A DNA stretch of 64,000 bases. It comes from Anthopleura xanthogrammica. Lineage: Eukaryota > Cnidaria > Anthozoa > Actiniaria > Actiniidae. The stretch is taken from the NCBI GenBank assembly GCA_964019055.1, contig OZ025212.1, positions 14,282,891-14,346,890 of the forward strand, in the 5' to 3' direction. The translations under genes were made by a program, and so were the position numbers. This document shows, one piece after another, positions 10,773 to 21,860 of this stretch. Under the pieces are notes generated by a model. That model worked only from the letters and a program-made list of their open reading frames with translations, was not told the DNA's origin and ran no database searches. Position 1 is the stretch's first letter. The number at the start of each line of letters is the position of its first letter.

Positions 10773-13608
10773 AGATGGTATGTATGATGGTGTTGCACAA
10801 GATGATGATGATGATGATGACTGATGATGATGGAGCAGATGGTATGTATGATGGTGTTGCACAAGTTGATGCTGATGATGATGACTGATGATGATGGAGC
10901 AGATGGTATGAGTGATGGTGTTGCACATGATGATGATGATGACTGATGATGATGGAGCAGATGGTATGAGTGATAGTGTTGCACAAGATGATGATGATGA
11001 TGATGACTGATGATGATGGAGCAGATGGTATGAGTGATGGTGTTGCACAAGATGATGATGATGATGATGACTGATGATGATGGAGCAGATGGTGTTGCAC
11101 AAGATGATGATGATGATGTTGATGACTTCTGATGACAGTGACAATGATGTTGCTTGCTAATGCAAATTGTCAAAACAAAAGAAAAATGTAAAGTTTAACA
11201 TGTAATTGGGGAATTTGTTTAATATAAATAACTACATCCTTTTCTTTTCTACTTCTCGTAAGGCATCAAGAAAGCTCTAGGGTCAAAGGATTCTCCAGGC
11301 CTTCCTTGTAATCACATCCATGAGACACTACTAGCTATAGCCAATGTGGTAGAGGACAGTATGGGAGGCAGCTCTGGAGTGGTGAGTTGCTTAAGATATA
11401 CACACTAGGTGGAAGGGAATCAAGGGTGGTGTAGTGGTAGGGCTCTTGCCTCATCTCTGGGTTCTCGGAGTGGATGCCTGACCTCCACATCACATGTGAT
11501 TAGAGTTTGTAGTTTGTTAGGTCTTAGGTTTGTTGATTAACTTAATGTTGTCTTAAGTTTTATAGCCTGCTTCTTGTTGGTGTTGCATCTGCACTAAAAA
11601 AAGACACTTCCCTGCAATCATGGTCTAAAGGACTTGAGGTTGCTGTGCAATCCATAATGAGGTACTAGTTATTGTAGTTTGCTACATGTTCGGGAGGTTG
11701 AAACTGGAATCTCTTTCTTCTCCTCTCTTCAGTGCTTTTAACCTGTCCCTTTTCCTTACATTGTGTACTACCTGTATGTAGGATACATACTTTAATACAT
11801 TTCATGGAAACAGCCATTACTCAGTGCTTGTGCACATCTTAGTAATCTTCTTGGAAACCCCTGGAGTTTAAAATTTATTTTCAAGTGCACTTGTAAAGCC
11901 CTTAGAAAAGAAAAGTTGAAGAAATTTCCATGATTATTCACTAATAGACCCTTTTAGCTAGGATGTAATATTTTCCCATTTAAGACCATGTTTCATTCTC
12001 TTGACACATTCTTCTTTGTTTGAGCTGTATCCATATGTGTCTTCTCATGCATAAACATTACAAAGAAATGATACTCTTGGGAATGACGTGTTTTGGAAAT
12101 ATGGGAAAACATTGTGCCCAAGGTAAAAAGGGTCTATTGCAAAAGTAATTGTGACTTGTGGGAGAAATAGTCAATTGGTTAAGCTACTAGTATGAGGAAG
12201 TAACAAAACTTTGGCTAATGTTTGCTTGCAATTGCTTCCAAGGAATCTTGCATGAAACCTGATAATCAAATGCACTGTTTGACTGCTTGCAGCTTAATAT
12301 AGATGTTGTTTTTTTTGTTTTTGCTTCCAGATATGGAGGTGCTGAACCTGGTGACAGAACCATGGTATGTAAAATTAATGAGACACTGTTATCAGGGCTC
12401 AAAATAGTGGACTGCCAATGGCGGAAAAAGTGGCAGGCGAAAATAATTTTGAAGTGCCTAATGGAAAAAAAAATGGCAAGCAAAATTTTACTGAGTTGCT
12501 GCTTACCAATTTCCCTTTAGTCCTCTCTCTGTAACAATGCCTAAATTATTTTCTATTTCGAGCCCTGGTTCGGTACATGTATGAGTATGGTACAACAGAG
12601 ATCAAGTGTTCACGTGTGGGTGATGAAAAAGGGGGTTTATGCAAATTATTGCAACACACCTTCACCACATGATATTTTGGGTAATCAGCATGAGCCCCAT
12701 ATATGATTGACAGAACAAAACTACCAATTTAACTGTATGAAAAACAAACACACCTTTGCAACACACCTTTCTGCACTTTATTTTGGGTAATAATTATTAG
12801 CATAAGCACTGCCCCCATATAATTATGATTAACAGAAAACTGGATTGCAGTGCAAGGAAATTCACAGCAATTTGTAATGCTGTTTTACAGATAGATGCCC
12901 TGAATCCTGCTAGTGTTGTCTTGAAGGAGCAGCAGAGTAAAGAAAAAGGGACAAAACTCCTGGATGCTTTAGAAGTGGCAGTAAAGGTAGGTGACTGTTT
13001 ATAAAAAGAAAATCTATTAATTTGGTTTTTTGTTCATTTAACACCATCTTCATTGCTATGTGCTGGATTGAGACAACAGTTGCAACCAGGAAAACTGGCA
13101 ATGCCCTGCCGTCAATCAAACAAATTGTTTGGCTTTACATACTCTGATCGTCGGCAGTCTATTGCCTGACTTCCATGTCATGACTGTTGTCTTTATCCAG
13201 CATTTAGCAATGAAAATAGTGGTCAGGCACTTTTACACAGAATTTTTCCTGCACCTCGAATCATGCAAAAAATTATTGCAGGTTGTACAAAATATGGTAC
13301 ACATGGAAATTCCATTGCAACTTGTTTCTTGCTTAAAATTCTTGCAATTTTTGGCGAGTTCTATTTCCCTTTCAACGCAAAATAAATCATTAATGCATGA
13401 AAAATAGTTGTATTTAACACCCCCTTAATCTTGTTGTCCTTGTTTGAAGGCTGCCGAAGATGGTGCCCAGGCTACTGCTCTCATGCAGGCCAGAGCTGGT
13501 CGCTCCAGCTATGTAAGTGCTGAACATCTGAAGGATCCAGACCCTGGTGCTGTTGCTGTGGCAACGTGGATGAAAGCAGCATATGATGCCCTGGTTAGTA
13601 GTCAGTAA
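5558..13608 (+). CDS. TKFC: triokinase/FMN cyclase (dihydroxyacetone kinase), 14 coding exons, 599 aa
   Basis: Cytosolic ATP-dependent kinase of dihydroxyacetone and glyceraldehyde in fructose/triose metabolism; animal members also convert FAD to cyclic FMN. Exons read from GT-AG sites in continuous frame: 5558-6073, 6712-6790, 7005-7094, 7522-7556, 7689-7779, 8581-8670, 9553-9660, 10168-10317, 10589-10717, 11263-11381, 11558-11661, 12331-12364, 12891-12986, 13450-13608. DhaK domain in exons 1-7: [10 protein letters not shown] at residues 63-72 and GIHGEPG at 229-235, whose H231 is the substrate-binding histidine of the family. Exon 8 is the linker. DhaL domain in exons 9-14: GDGDCG at 416-421 (nucleotide/Mg site), GGSSG in exon 10, GDRTM in exon 12. 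Length is close to human TKFC (575 aa). The chosen ATG has A at -3 and G at +4. An in-frame upstream ATG at 5447 would add 37 residues. Introns hold microsatellites, a MITE and SINEs. A possible AATAAA lies at 14095. The exon 7 acceptor was chosen to avoid an in-frame stop, and the exon 11 acceptor by frame and homology. Confidence 0.93.
7130..7490 (+). repeat. GAT-rich imperfect trinucleotide region, triokinase intron 3
   Basis: Interrupted GAT/ATG tracts (for example 7303-7345 and 7415-7480). Confidence 0.8.
8775..9001. mobile_element. foldback MITE, about 227 bp, triokinase intron 6
   Basis: Left arm CAGGTTGACTGTTTAATG, GTTGTCATGCCAATTGAAAG, AGGTGGCTTGGAACATGTTC; the right arm (about 8899-9001) is its reverse complement with scattered mismatches (GAATATGTTCCAAGCTGCCT, CATTAAATGCTCAACCTG). 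Arms of about 95-100 bases face a loop of about 25. I see no clear target-site duplication. Confidence 0.8.
9003..9280 (-). repeat. 57-bp minisatellite array A (about 5 copies), triokinase intron 6
   Basis: Monomer (plus strand) starts TGGGCTGATCTAAGTCAGGG, continues CATGGCTAACTCACAGATTG and AACCCTGAAACAACCTC. Starts at 9061 and 9118 give the 57-base period. Confidence 0.9.
9266..9425 (-). mobile_element. tRNA-derived SINE in triokinase intron 6, joined to a 57-bp array
   Basis: On the minus strand: a head with a B-box-like GGTTTGACTCC (near 9375), the body with CTTGATTCAAGGGTTTTCC and CCTCCCTCCAC, then AATTCCAATTCTATCTGTGAG leading without a break into the 57-bp minisatellite at 9003-9280. 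Confidence 0.75.
10337..10386 (+). repeat. CATC microsatellite, triokinase intron 8
   Basis: About 12 CATC units beginning 20 bases after the exon 8 donor, followed by less regular CATC and CTGT units to about 10430. Confidence 0.9.
10709..11125 (+). repeat. tandem repeat of an exon-intron boundary with GAT tracts, triokinase intron 9
   Basis: The last coding bases of exon 9 and its donor (GGAGCAGATG|GTATGTATGA) are repeated at least six further times, separated by GTGTTGCACA and GATGAT tracts. The first repeat interval is exactly 60 bases (donors after 10717 and 10777). The final copy has lost the GTATG part (GGAGCAGATGGTGTTGC). Confidence 0.85.
11411..11530 (+). mobile_element. SINE head in triokinase intron 10
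   Basis: GGGAATCAAGGGTGGTGTAG followed by an A-box-like GTAGTGGTAGGGCTC, then CATCACATGTGATTAGAGTTTG and GTTAGGTCTTAGG, the start of the shared body. The B box is degraded. It ends about 30 bases upstream of the exon 11 acceptor. Confidence 0.55.
11943..12138. mobile_element. inverted-repeat element, about 196 bp, triokinase intron 11
   Basis: Ends AATAGACCCTTTTAGCTAGG and, on the other strand, AATAGACCCTTTTTACCTTG, followed by ATGTTTTCCCAT-like blocks on both sides. A TA outside GACCCTTTT on each side would fit a TA-target (Tc1/mariner-type) MITE. Related pieces lie at 14313, 50325, 60005 and 61712. Confidence 0.7.
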
Positions 13609-14312
13609 TATTAGCTTTTAGTCTTAGAGTTGGGCTGCCTGTGGTACGGAAGTAAGTACGTTAGTTGACTTCCGTTTTTAAAGTAAGCAGTATTAATTGC
13701 AGACAAGGCAGTTAATATACGCAGTCCTCGTCTACTAAATGACTAAATGACTGTCTAAACAAGGCGAAATCATTTCGATAATGATTGTGTTGGGTTCCCT
13801 GTGTTAAAATGTCATTTTAATGATGGGTACCCTGTGGTGCAATGATTCTTATACAAAATGGCTCCTGCGAAAACTGGTTCAAAACATCGTTTAATGGTGA
13901 TACAAAATACATTATACTGTAAGTGGTCGCAACTAAATAATATTGTAAAAAAAATCAGGAAATCAGTATCCAAGAAGACCATAAATAATATTAAGATTTA
14001 TTTTGTCAATCCGAATATATTTAGAAATACTGTAACGCTTAAAAAAATAACTAACTATGAAATTATAAAAGATTTAAAAAAGATTGTAAACCATAATAAA
14101 ACTAAATATTAAATATTAATAATATGACGTCATAGTAGTACTTTAATAATAATAAAACTTTAGACGGAATTTCGTATGTTGCCCTGACACTAAGATGGCT
14201 TCCTGTCTAAACCAATCAAACATGACTAAAATGGAAAGCATCCAATCACGATGCTTCTTTCTATATCTTTGTTTTATTGATGTGTGACCGCAGTCTTTTT
14301 GGTCAGTGAACA

Positions 14313-14505
14313 TTAATAGACTTCTTTTTTTACCTCGGGTGTGATGTTTTCCCGTTTCAAACCACGTGTCATTCCTTGAGTATTATTTCTTTATTTAACG
14401 ATTGCGCATGAAAAGTCACAAATATGGATGAAATTTAAACAAATAATCTTACTCTCAAGGGAACGACACGTGGTCTGAGATAAGAAAACATGAAGTGGGT
14501 TACCT
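14313..14505. mobile_element. degraded relative of the 11.9 kb inverted-repeat element
   Basis: AATAGACTTCTTTTTTACCTCGG and GATGTTTTCCCGTTTCAAACC on the left; on the right GGGAACGACACGTGGTCTGA and AGAAAACATGAAG, the inverse. Arms are about 65-70 bases. The outer right end is lost. Confidence 0.65.
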
Positions 14506-14932
14506 GTGGATCACGAGTGTGTGTTTTGTTTGGGCTACCTGTGTTTTGTCTTCACTCATAATAACAAATGACGACAGATTGTTTATATGATTGTTCTTGC
14601 GTGTCGCCCTTCTAACTAACCATTTAAGGACACATACACAACAGGATATCAGTATTATATATAGATCATAATAGTCTCACGAGTGCTTCGAGTGCAAATT
14701 CCAGTCAAAAAAACTGAAAGAAGTTGAATGTTTTTAAAACTAAAATTCGTTATTCATTTATATTCTATGTTAGTATAATTTGCTTTAAGATAAACTACGA
14801 TATCTTATCTATATACAGTACAAAAGCTGTTCATTGTAATTCAAGAGTTATTTCACTTCGGGCAGCTGGTTCAGTTTGTTAGTGTGACGTTGAATTAAGG
14901 TTTGTACTGGAGTGACAGGAAATGGCTGGTTT

Positions 14933-14975
14933 TGAGGGGGGGAGGGGGGAGGGGGGAGGGGGGAGGGGGAAGAGA
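14933..14975. repeat. G-rich GAGGGGG repeat
   Basis: Irregular GAGGGGGG units followed by purine-rich AGAGAAAGGAAT-type sequence to about 15065. Confidence 0.85.
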
Positions 14976-17198
14976 AAGGAATTAAAAGGAAAGGAAATGA
15001 GTGAGAGTGAAAAGAAGCAGGAGGAAATAAGACGAAAGGGAAAGAACGCAAGAGAAAGGGAGAAAAGAAAATACTAGGAGGGGATTAAAGCAAGATAATC
15101 GAAGATAAATAATACTCGAACGATACAACAGTTTCAAATTCCCTCACCACGCAGTCACTTAATTTTATAAACACTGATTTCCAACCTAATTTATAACAGC
15201 TTTTGGCGCTCTGCAGTAGCAGTATCTAAAAGGAAAAAAATGTTACGTCTTAGAAACTTCTCACCTAGTTAAAAATAGGAAATTATATATCAGTGAAAAC
15301 TTATTCTGGTTTGCTTCATTATAGTTTAATTTTCAAGTATTTTTGTCGGCTTTCTCATGCACGACGAGCAAAACATCAGAGCGAAAAACCACTAAACTGC
15401 TAAAAAAATGTGTATTGACACAAAAGTGCCAAACATTCATTTACAAAAGTTGTAGAGAAATTTGAAACTAAAATTAAGGATAAAATGTGTCTTTAATCCA
15501 ATAAAATTTACGTGATTGGACACACGTTAATAATTTGGAACAAGAAAAAACGAATGGTTATGCTCGCTTAGTTTTGTAGTTTCCTTCTTACTACAAATTG
15601 CGTGTTCAAGTCCAATTCGACCTCAGCATTTAAAATTACATCAGAATTTTTAAAATTTTAGATGACAGGGGAAAAAATATTTTATTTTCAAATTTATTAA
15701 ATTATTATAAGAAAATGGCTTAAAAAACCAAGCATATTCTAACACCATTAATTAACTTTAAATTTTTAAGAACATATTTTTGTGTTACCACTTTAAGCAG
15801 GACAAGGAAAATTTAATGCTAATTTTGAATTTTTTCGTAAATTGTGAAATAAAGTTCTCTGGAATTTAATGTTAATGTTTTTTTTAGAAAGAATACTAGT
15901 AGTAAAGACTCGTGTTGTGTTGTATTATGCGTTTAAATTTTTTAGGAATTTGAAGGACTTGAAGTAGTTCGTCTTACAGCATTCCTTATGTCGTATATAT
16001 CTCGTAGAATTTTCCTTGTGAAGATAAATGATAAAAATTGAGTTGAAGTTATCCTTTATGACAAGGGCTACAGCTGTTCGAACATTATTCGTGATTCGCT
16101 TCATCTTGGTAAATCATTAAAGATAACTTATCGTTGGATTTTGAACTTAAATGTCACGTAAATATTTTGGATTCCATCACAATTGTACTCGAACACGTCG
16201 AGGGTTCGGAAGTGCTCATTCATCGAGAGATGTACAAATATGCCAGGGTCAAAGCATCAAACTTGAAATAAAAAAAGCTTAAATTTATAAATATAAGAAA
16301 AGTTTAAGAGAAAACCTACCAGCTTTTTTAGGTTTTATCCCTTTTCAGAGTTTATTAATTTTAAAATAATTGAAAAAACCGTTTTTTTGAAAAAGTTTTC
16401 AATCCGAGTTTTACTATAAACATGACGAGCATCAAGCCATTATGATAACCTACCAGATGAAACACTTCAAAGAAAGAAGGAGCTAAGATCAAAATCTTTA
16501 TTTATCAGTGAAATATTGCTTTGTAGGCTCATGTCTATAATGTTTTGGCTGATAAACAACACTGAATTCTGCTTATTAAAAGCCGCTTGGAAATGGGGAA
16601 AAATCTGCATAGGAAGGATACTTTATTGTAGTTCCGGTACTAAAAAAAAATTTCAATATTTCAAAATCTTGAAGATATTTGAAGCTGAATAAAAATTAGA
16701 AATTCTCTTTATTCATTCAAGAATTCCGAACTCCTTGAAAAAGAAACAATACAATAAATGTACCAAAAATTTCGGAGAAATGTTTTACAGAGAACGGCGA
16801 ACACGTGAAAGGTTTCCTAAAAATATGAAGTAGAAAGCTTTCAAATTTTAATTATTTTATTTTCACTTCATTTTTCATAAATACTAACAAGAATACTTCG
16901 ATTTCTTTATCTATTTTCTATGCTACTTTTTCTATATATATATATCTTTATATGCATGAGTTATCTTTTTGTACAATCTTTTTAGAACATATGCCTCAGT
17001 TCTTGAGAGTTCGTTATGTGCGAACGCGCACGACTAAACCAGACCATCGATAATTTCGACGTTTGTCGGCCTTCGTAAACACTTGATCATTTGATTCACT
17101 TTCTTAATCCTTCCTCTGTAAGCTTCTTATGATAAGAGCGGCGTTTTAAAATCCTTCAAAAGTTCATTTATTTACATTTTTGACGAAGGACAAAATTT

Positions 17199-17708
17199 CT
17201 AGTCCTCGACTGAAAGTCTTCGCATGTCGATTGTAGCCTTGAGCATTAGACTTGCAATGCTTTCTTCATCAGCAAGTTCGACAGGAAATTCACCCTCAGC
17301 GTTTTCAATCCGAGCATTAGCCCCATGGTTTAACAAATATCGGCAAACATGCGCGTATCCTTCGCTTACAGCGTAGTGAAGAGGTGTCGAGCCAAATCTG
17401 TCTTTCTTGTTTACGTCCGCTCCAAGCTCAACAAGTAGTTTGACGTTTTCAAGCCTTCCATCCAGTGCGCTCTGTGTGAGAGCCGTCACACCAGCCGCTG
17501 TGATCTGGTCCACGTTACAGCCTTGGAGCATTTTTTGGAGCCGCGACTTTTCTTCAGGTTCGCCATTCATCAAGAAAAAGTCTTGGGAAAGAAGGAGTAC
17601 ATCTATCGGAATCGTGTTCCTTTTTTTAGCGGACTTTTCTTTCGTGGATGATTCTTGGAAAATAAGCGATGACGTCTTTGCTTGCGTTTGAACTCTTAGT
17701 GCAGACAT
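17199..17708 (-). CDS. small ankyrin-repeat protein, 169 aa, intronless, PPP1R27-like
   Basis: A single open frame. Residues 72-101 and 105-134 are two recognisable ankyrin repeats (TALTQSALDGRLENVKLLVE and STPLHYAVSEGYAHVCRYLL), followed by a degenerate third at about 138-160. The first 30 residues are basic and low in structure (KEKSAKKR). Size and arrangement (short N-terminus, two ankyrin repeats, short acidic end) resemble protein phosphatase 1 regulatory subunit 27, a small PP1-binding protein. I see no clear RVxF PP1-docking motif, so the PP1 link is tentative. The ATG has A at -3. Past the stop on the minus strand lies AATAAA near 17166-17172. No neighbouring gene suggests a role. It could also be the final exon of a larger gene, but the start and polyA signal argue for a complete small gene. 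Confidence 0.75.
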   Translation of the reverse strand: MSALRVQTQAKTSSLIFQESSTKEKSAKKRNTIPIDVLLLSQDFFLMNGEPEEKSRLQKMLQGCNVDQITAAGVTALTQSALDGRLENVKLLVELGADVNKKDRFGSTPLHYAVSEGYAHVCRYLLNHGANARIENAEGEFPVELADEESIASLMLKATIDMRRLSVED

Positions 17709-19397
17709 TTTTTTCTTTCTCGTAGTAAATGGAGAAAACCGTCTAAAGTAACTGTTTGAAGCTGTGAGTTTTCAGTTTCTCTAGCTGACTTCTCCAATAA
17801 AAACGATGTTTTAAACTACCTTTGCGTTTTTCAGCAGTGCTTACTTATCCCACAAGTAGCTTTGGTCTTAAGGCTCTCAAGAAAGATCTGCCCTCTTAAG
17901 TAGTTTATGAGAGATGACTCGTGATAACAAGATTACGTCACAGCCACTTAAATGGCTTTATGATATCTTTTAAATCTAAATACGGAATTGTCATGAAATG
18001 CACGTGACAATAAAACAGCTGGATGGCTTCCCAAAGGAACTCGAATCAATATCACTGCAGTCACGAGGCAAGAACAATAAATTATCGGAAATATCACTAC
18101 CTTAAAAGTCATTACTTTAGTCATTTTCGGTTTAAAAACTTCTGGATAATCAAAACCACACATAGACGTTAATTCCAGAAAAAAAGTCGTCAAGTTAGAA
18201 AAAGTTTGAAAATATTTCCTATCGATAAAAGATCATTTCGAGCTTATCCAAAAACACTAAAATAACAGCTTGAGATTATGATAAGAAAGTTCTTTGAATA
18301 CATTTGGTTAAGATAGTAAACTTTAGGAAAGTTTTCTCAGGGCTTTGATTTGATTATCTATTTTAAAAAATATCCATAAAATACCTTGAAAAGATAAAAA
18401 GAAAATGTTTTGATTATATTTGGTAGAATTCCAAAACTTTAGCAAACTTTTCTCAGTGTATAATTTCGTTACGTCGCTCGGATGCACTGATGCATCAATA
18501 TTTTTGATCCCAAATACAATACTCTTTCTTGGTTCAGTAATTTTGTTAACAATTTTAAATATTAGCACTCCACATATCATTCTCCATAATCTTCCAGCAA
18601 GAATTCATTTGCTTTTGATATTTGCCATAAGTTTGGTATGAATGGAAATCCGAAATGCTTCATAGAGAGTATATCAGAATTTATTTTGAATCTCGAGATT
18701 CTAAAGTAAAGTTTTATCCATACTTTCCACTCTAAATCCTACGAAACCTCCAGTCAAAATACTTGAAGATTGAGACTGAGATTGGATCATTCTAGCAACG
18801 AAGTAGAAGGAAAGAAAGAAAGAAAGAAAGGGAGAAAGTCTAGAAAGAAAGAGAGAGAACTAGGTAGAAAATTAGACTTGTTTTTGCTAGTAGCATTCCT
18901 TGCTCTTAGTTCAAATTTGAGAAAAATCTCGAACGTAAAATCAAGAAACGTGACATCCAATACACCTTTCATTGTCTTAATCGCTGTGTTTACCGAATTC
19001 AGCTATTATATATCAATCTATTATCATTCATCGTCTTCTTTTCTTTCCTTAGCACAATATCTTATCAAGAACTAATTTTATGGCTCTCATCAGCCGGTAA
19101 TCTGTTTTAAGTGTTAGTTAATCCTTTAGAACTAAACAAGCCATCATCACGGAAGTGCTTTATCGGCATCACGTTCTTCTATTTATTTTGCTAATCTTAT
19201 CAATGGCGGGCTTTTCCAAGGAGTTCTGATATATACACCGAGATTGATTACTGAAGGTTGAGAACGTTTTGAAATTTCAAATGATTGTGCGAGTTTACGT
19301 TTGACCTTTCGAACTGTTGGGTCTGTGAGACTTCTGATCCGATATCATTGATATATGGATTTCAATGGATTTGGTGGTAGTTTCACTTACCTGGATT
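17709..19397. other. intergenic, no gene seen
   Basis: The ankyrin gene's promoter must lie in its first part. A short GAAA tract is at 18812-18860. Open frames near 18770-19075 are lysine/serine-rich noise around it. Confidence 0.55.
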
Positions 19398-19410
19398 ATT
19401 ATTATTATTA

Positions 19411-19499
<89 letters not shown>

Positions 19500-19580
19500 T
19501 TTTTTTTTTTTTAATTTTAAATTTTTTTTTTATTTATTTATTTTTTTTTATTATTATTATTATTTGTTTGTTTGTTTGTT
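19398..19580. repeat. ATT microsatellite with T-rich flank
   Basis: About 33 ATT units (19398-19498) then T-rich sequence and four TTTG units to 19580. Confidence 0.95.
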
Positions 19581-19600
19581 AGAATGTCGAAGATTTAGTT

Positions 19601-19826
19601 GGCATGGAGCGGTTTTCGTATGAGTGGGCCGAAACGATACGACAATTTCGTAACCGTACTGTAGCCGTGCGTACCGTCTCTAGATCTTACCGTAACCGTA
19701 GCTACGCGTTGTGATTGGATTAATTAATAGAAGACAATGGGAAGCCATTTCAATGTTACGGCATGTTGTACCGTGTACGTCCTGTAAATCAGTACCGTGT
19801 GTTTCCCACTCAAACGATAACCGCCT
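19601..19826. mobile_element. MITE with about 28-bp terminal inverted repeats
   Basis: Left GGCATGGAGCGGTTTTCGTA then TGAGTGGG; right CCCACTCAAACGATAACCGC then CTAGAATGCC. The interior has ACCGTA-rich sequence and GGGAAGCCATTTCAATGTTA. Related pieces at 25.3 and 38.7 kb share both the interior and the terminal repeat. Confidence 0.8.
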
Positions 19827-21423
19827 AGAATGCCTAAAAATTTAAAATTCTCGATGTATACTCGTATTATATTCATTATTACTCAGTTACTGCGCACTCT
19901 CGACCCACGTTGTTTTTCAAACACTAAGGAAAGCTGTTTTTAAAACAAAAAGTACTGCTCTTGCAATGTAGTTTTCATCGTCATCATCAACAGCATGATC
20001 ATAATCGTCACTGTCATCATCACTATCATCAACATCATCGTCATCATCATCACTATAATCATCATCAGCATCATCGTCATCATTTTCATCATCCCCATCA
20101 CCAGATTGTGTAACAAATGATATTCTTTCGTCTCACATTACATACCCTTCTGTTTCCTCATCCAATTTTTTCTAATGCATATCTTCAGATTCCATTCACT
20201 TTTCAGTTCCACTTGTAACAATTGTTCCTTCCCTTTCTCTTTCATTCCCTTTTATTTTATTCTTTTTTCTATTTATAACCAATAATAACAAGAAAATAAT
20301 TTTTTTATCCGTTTTGACACTAGTACGCGTGCGTCAATGTATTTTTGAAACAATCAGCATAAAAACATAAATCTTGTATTTGCTCGAACACAAAAAAGTT
20401 AATAATAGTTTGGAGAAAAACACAATGTTTTTTTAAGGATTAATTTTATTTAAGATAAAAGCTGTTTTTAATGAGGCGATGAACAAAAGCCACTTTCAAG
20501 AGCTTTAAACCCTTTTGAATCGAGAAAATTGCTGTAAATCACGTTTAGCATGCTATGAATCCCTCATGAACACGGTAGCCAATGGATGATCTTCCTTCAT
20601 CACTTCCACGTGAACGGAAAGGAGGCGTAGCTATCTTGATTTTGTGTGTGCTAATTATTAGTGTAAATCAATTGTATTAAAGTGCCTCTAACCCCTGATA
20701 CAATACTTTGAAGAAGTAAAACTTGGAATTTTAAAGCAAATTTTAAGCACTTCTTCGTGAGTCAATACATTTTCTGTAACAATTAAAACTCTGCTTGATA
20801 ATTTGAACGTAGAAAATGATTTAATAATAATAATTTCTTAACTTATATAGCGCATTTTCGATAAAGATGATAAAACACGCTTTACAAAAATTAAAACTAT
20901 ATATCTATATATATACACCTCCCCAAAATAAATACTTTAATCTTAACTCCTATAAAAATACTATTCTAATTACTATAAAAATGATAAAATATTCTATGAA
21001 TAAAATCCTAAAAAGAAGCTGTGTCCCTAATTGTTATGAAAAATGCTAAACTACTAAATTCTATAATGTGAAAAAGGCGAATGTAGGAGCAGACGTTGTC
21101 TTGGACCCCGGAGGTGGCTGGGTTTTGACCTTCACCTGCCATGGTTCAGTTCTAACTCACATGTTAATAAGATCCAGTTCAAACGTCAAACTTTAAATGA
21201 GTCTTCTGTGATGTCGTTACGGGTTCGTCTCATGAGAAGTGTATCGATAAAAGGTTGAGGTTTTCAGTTTGAAGTCGATTGAGAAATGTTTTTTTTATTT
21301 AGTTCCAGGCTCAATTATATAGTAATAATAACAATAACAATAATAATGTTAATAACAATAAATCTTTATTAGGGTTATTAAACAGATAAAGACGTCTTTT
21401 TTTTTCAATCTGGTCCTGAAATG
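19827..21423. other. intergenic with degenerate ATC tract
   Basis: ATC/GTC-rich tract at 19975-20105; otherwise AT-rich sequence plus the motif relic at 20841. Confidence 0.55.
20841..20893 (+). mobile_element. possible SINE/retroposon tail relic (TATATAGCGC...CGCTTTACA motif)
   Basis: CTTATATAGCGCATTTTCG with ACACGCTTTACAAAAATT after AAT repeats. I recall this hairpin-like pair as a recurring retroposon-tail motif in many invertebrate genomes; no head is visible here. Confidence 0.35.
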
Positions 21424-21860
21424 TTAGCATCGCAATGACACTTGCTAATTCAAATCCTCATTAATCTAGGCTGAAGTCCATTTTGTCCTTGTGCAATCTT
21501 TCAATTTGTGCCACACAAGACTTCGAAAAGAGTCGGTGTAGTGAAGTGTTGTTAGCATCACAATGACCCTAGCAATCAAAATCACAATTAATATAACTTA
21601 AATCCACAACTGCGTCAGCTGAACTGTCTTGTGGAATCTTTCAATTTGCGCCACACAAGACTTCCAAAAGACTGTAGTGAAGTGTGGTTAGCATCGCAAT
21701 GATACTCGCTAATTCAAATCCTCATTAAACTAGGCTGAAGTCCATCTTGTCCTTGTGGAATCTTTCAATATGCGTCACACAAATTCATCATTACCAGGTT
21801 ACCACAAGCATTACAATGACCCTAGCAATCAAAATCATCATTAATCTACCATAAGTCTCT
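21424..21860 (+). repeat. four tandem copies of a ~130-bp repeat in alternating A-B-A-B order
   Basis: GTTAGCATC(G/A)CAATGA begins copies at 21424, 21552 and 21688, and CAAGCATTACAATGACCC at about 21804. Copies 1 and 3 share CTAATTCAAATCCTCATTAA and CTAGGCTGAAGTCCAT; copies 2 and 4 share CCTAGCAATCAAAATCA. This is a two-monomer higher-order unit of about 260 bases. Confidence 0.8.

Larger units (their letters stand above)
13609..17160. other. intergenic, AT-rich, between triokinase and the ankyrin gene
   Basis: Holds the likely triokinase 3' UTR, a foldback element at 14313-14505, a GGCTTCC motif at 14191 and a G-rich repeat at 14933. From 15.1 to 16.9 kb I see only unique AT-rich sequence. 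The 84-codon frame at 13858-14112 is K/N/I-rich with no recognisable domain. Confidence 0.6.

Noticed and set aside
13858..14112. 84-codon frame with ATG
   Set aside because: K/N/I-rich translation of AT-rich DNA downstream of triokinase; no domain, probably 3' UTR or intergenic.
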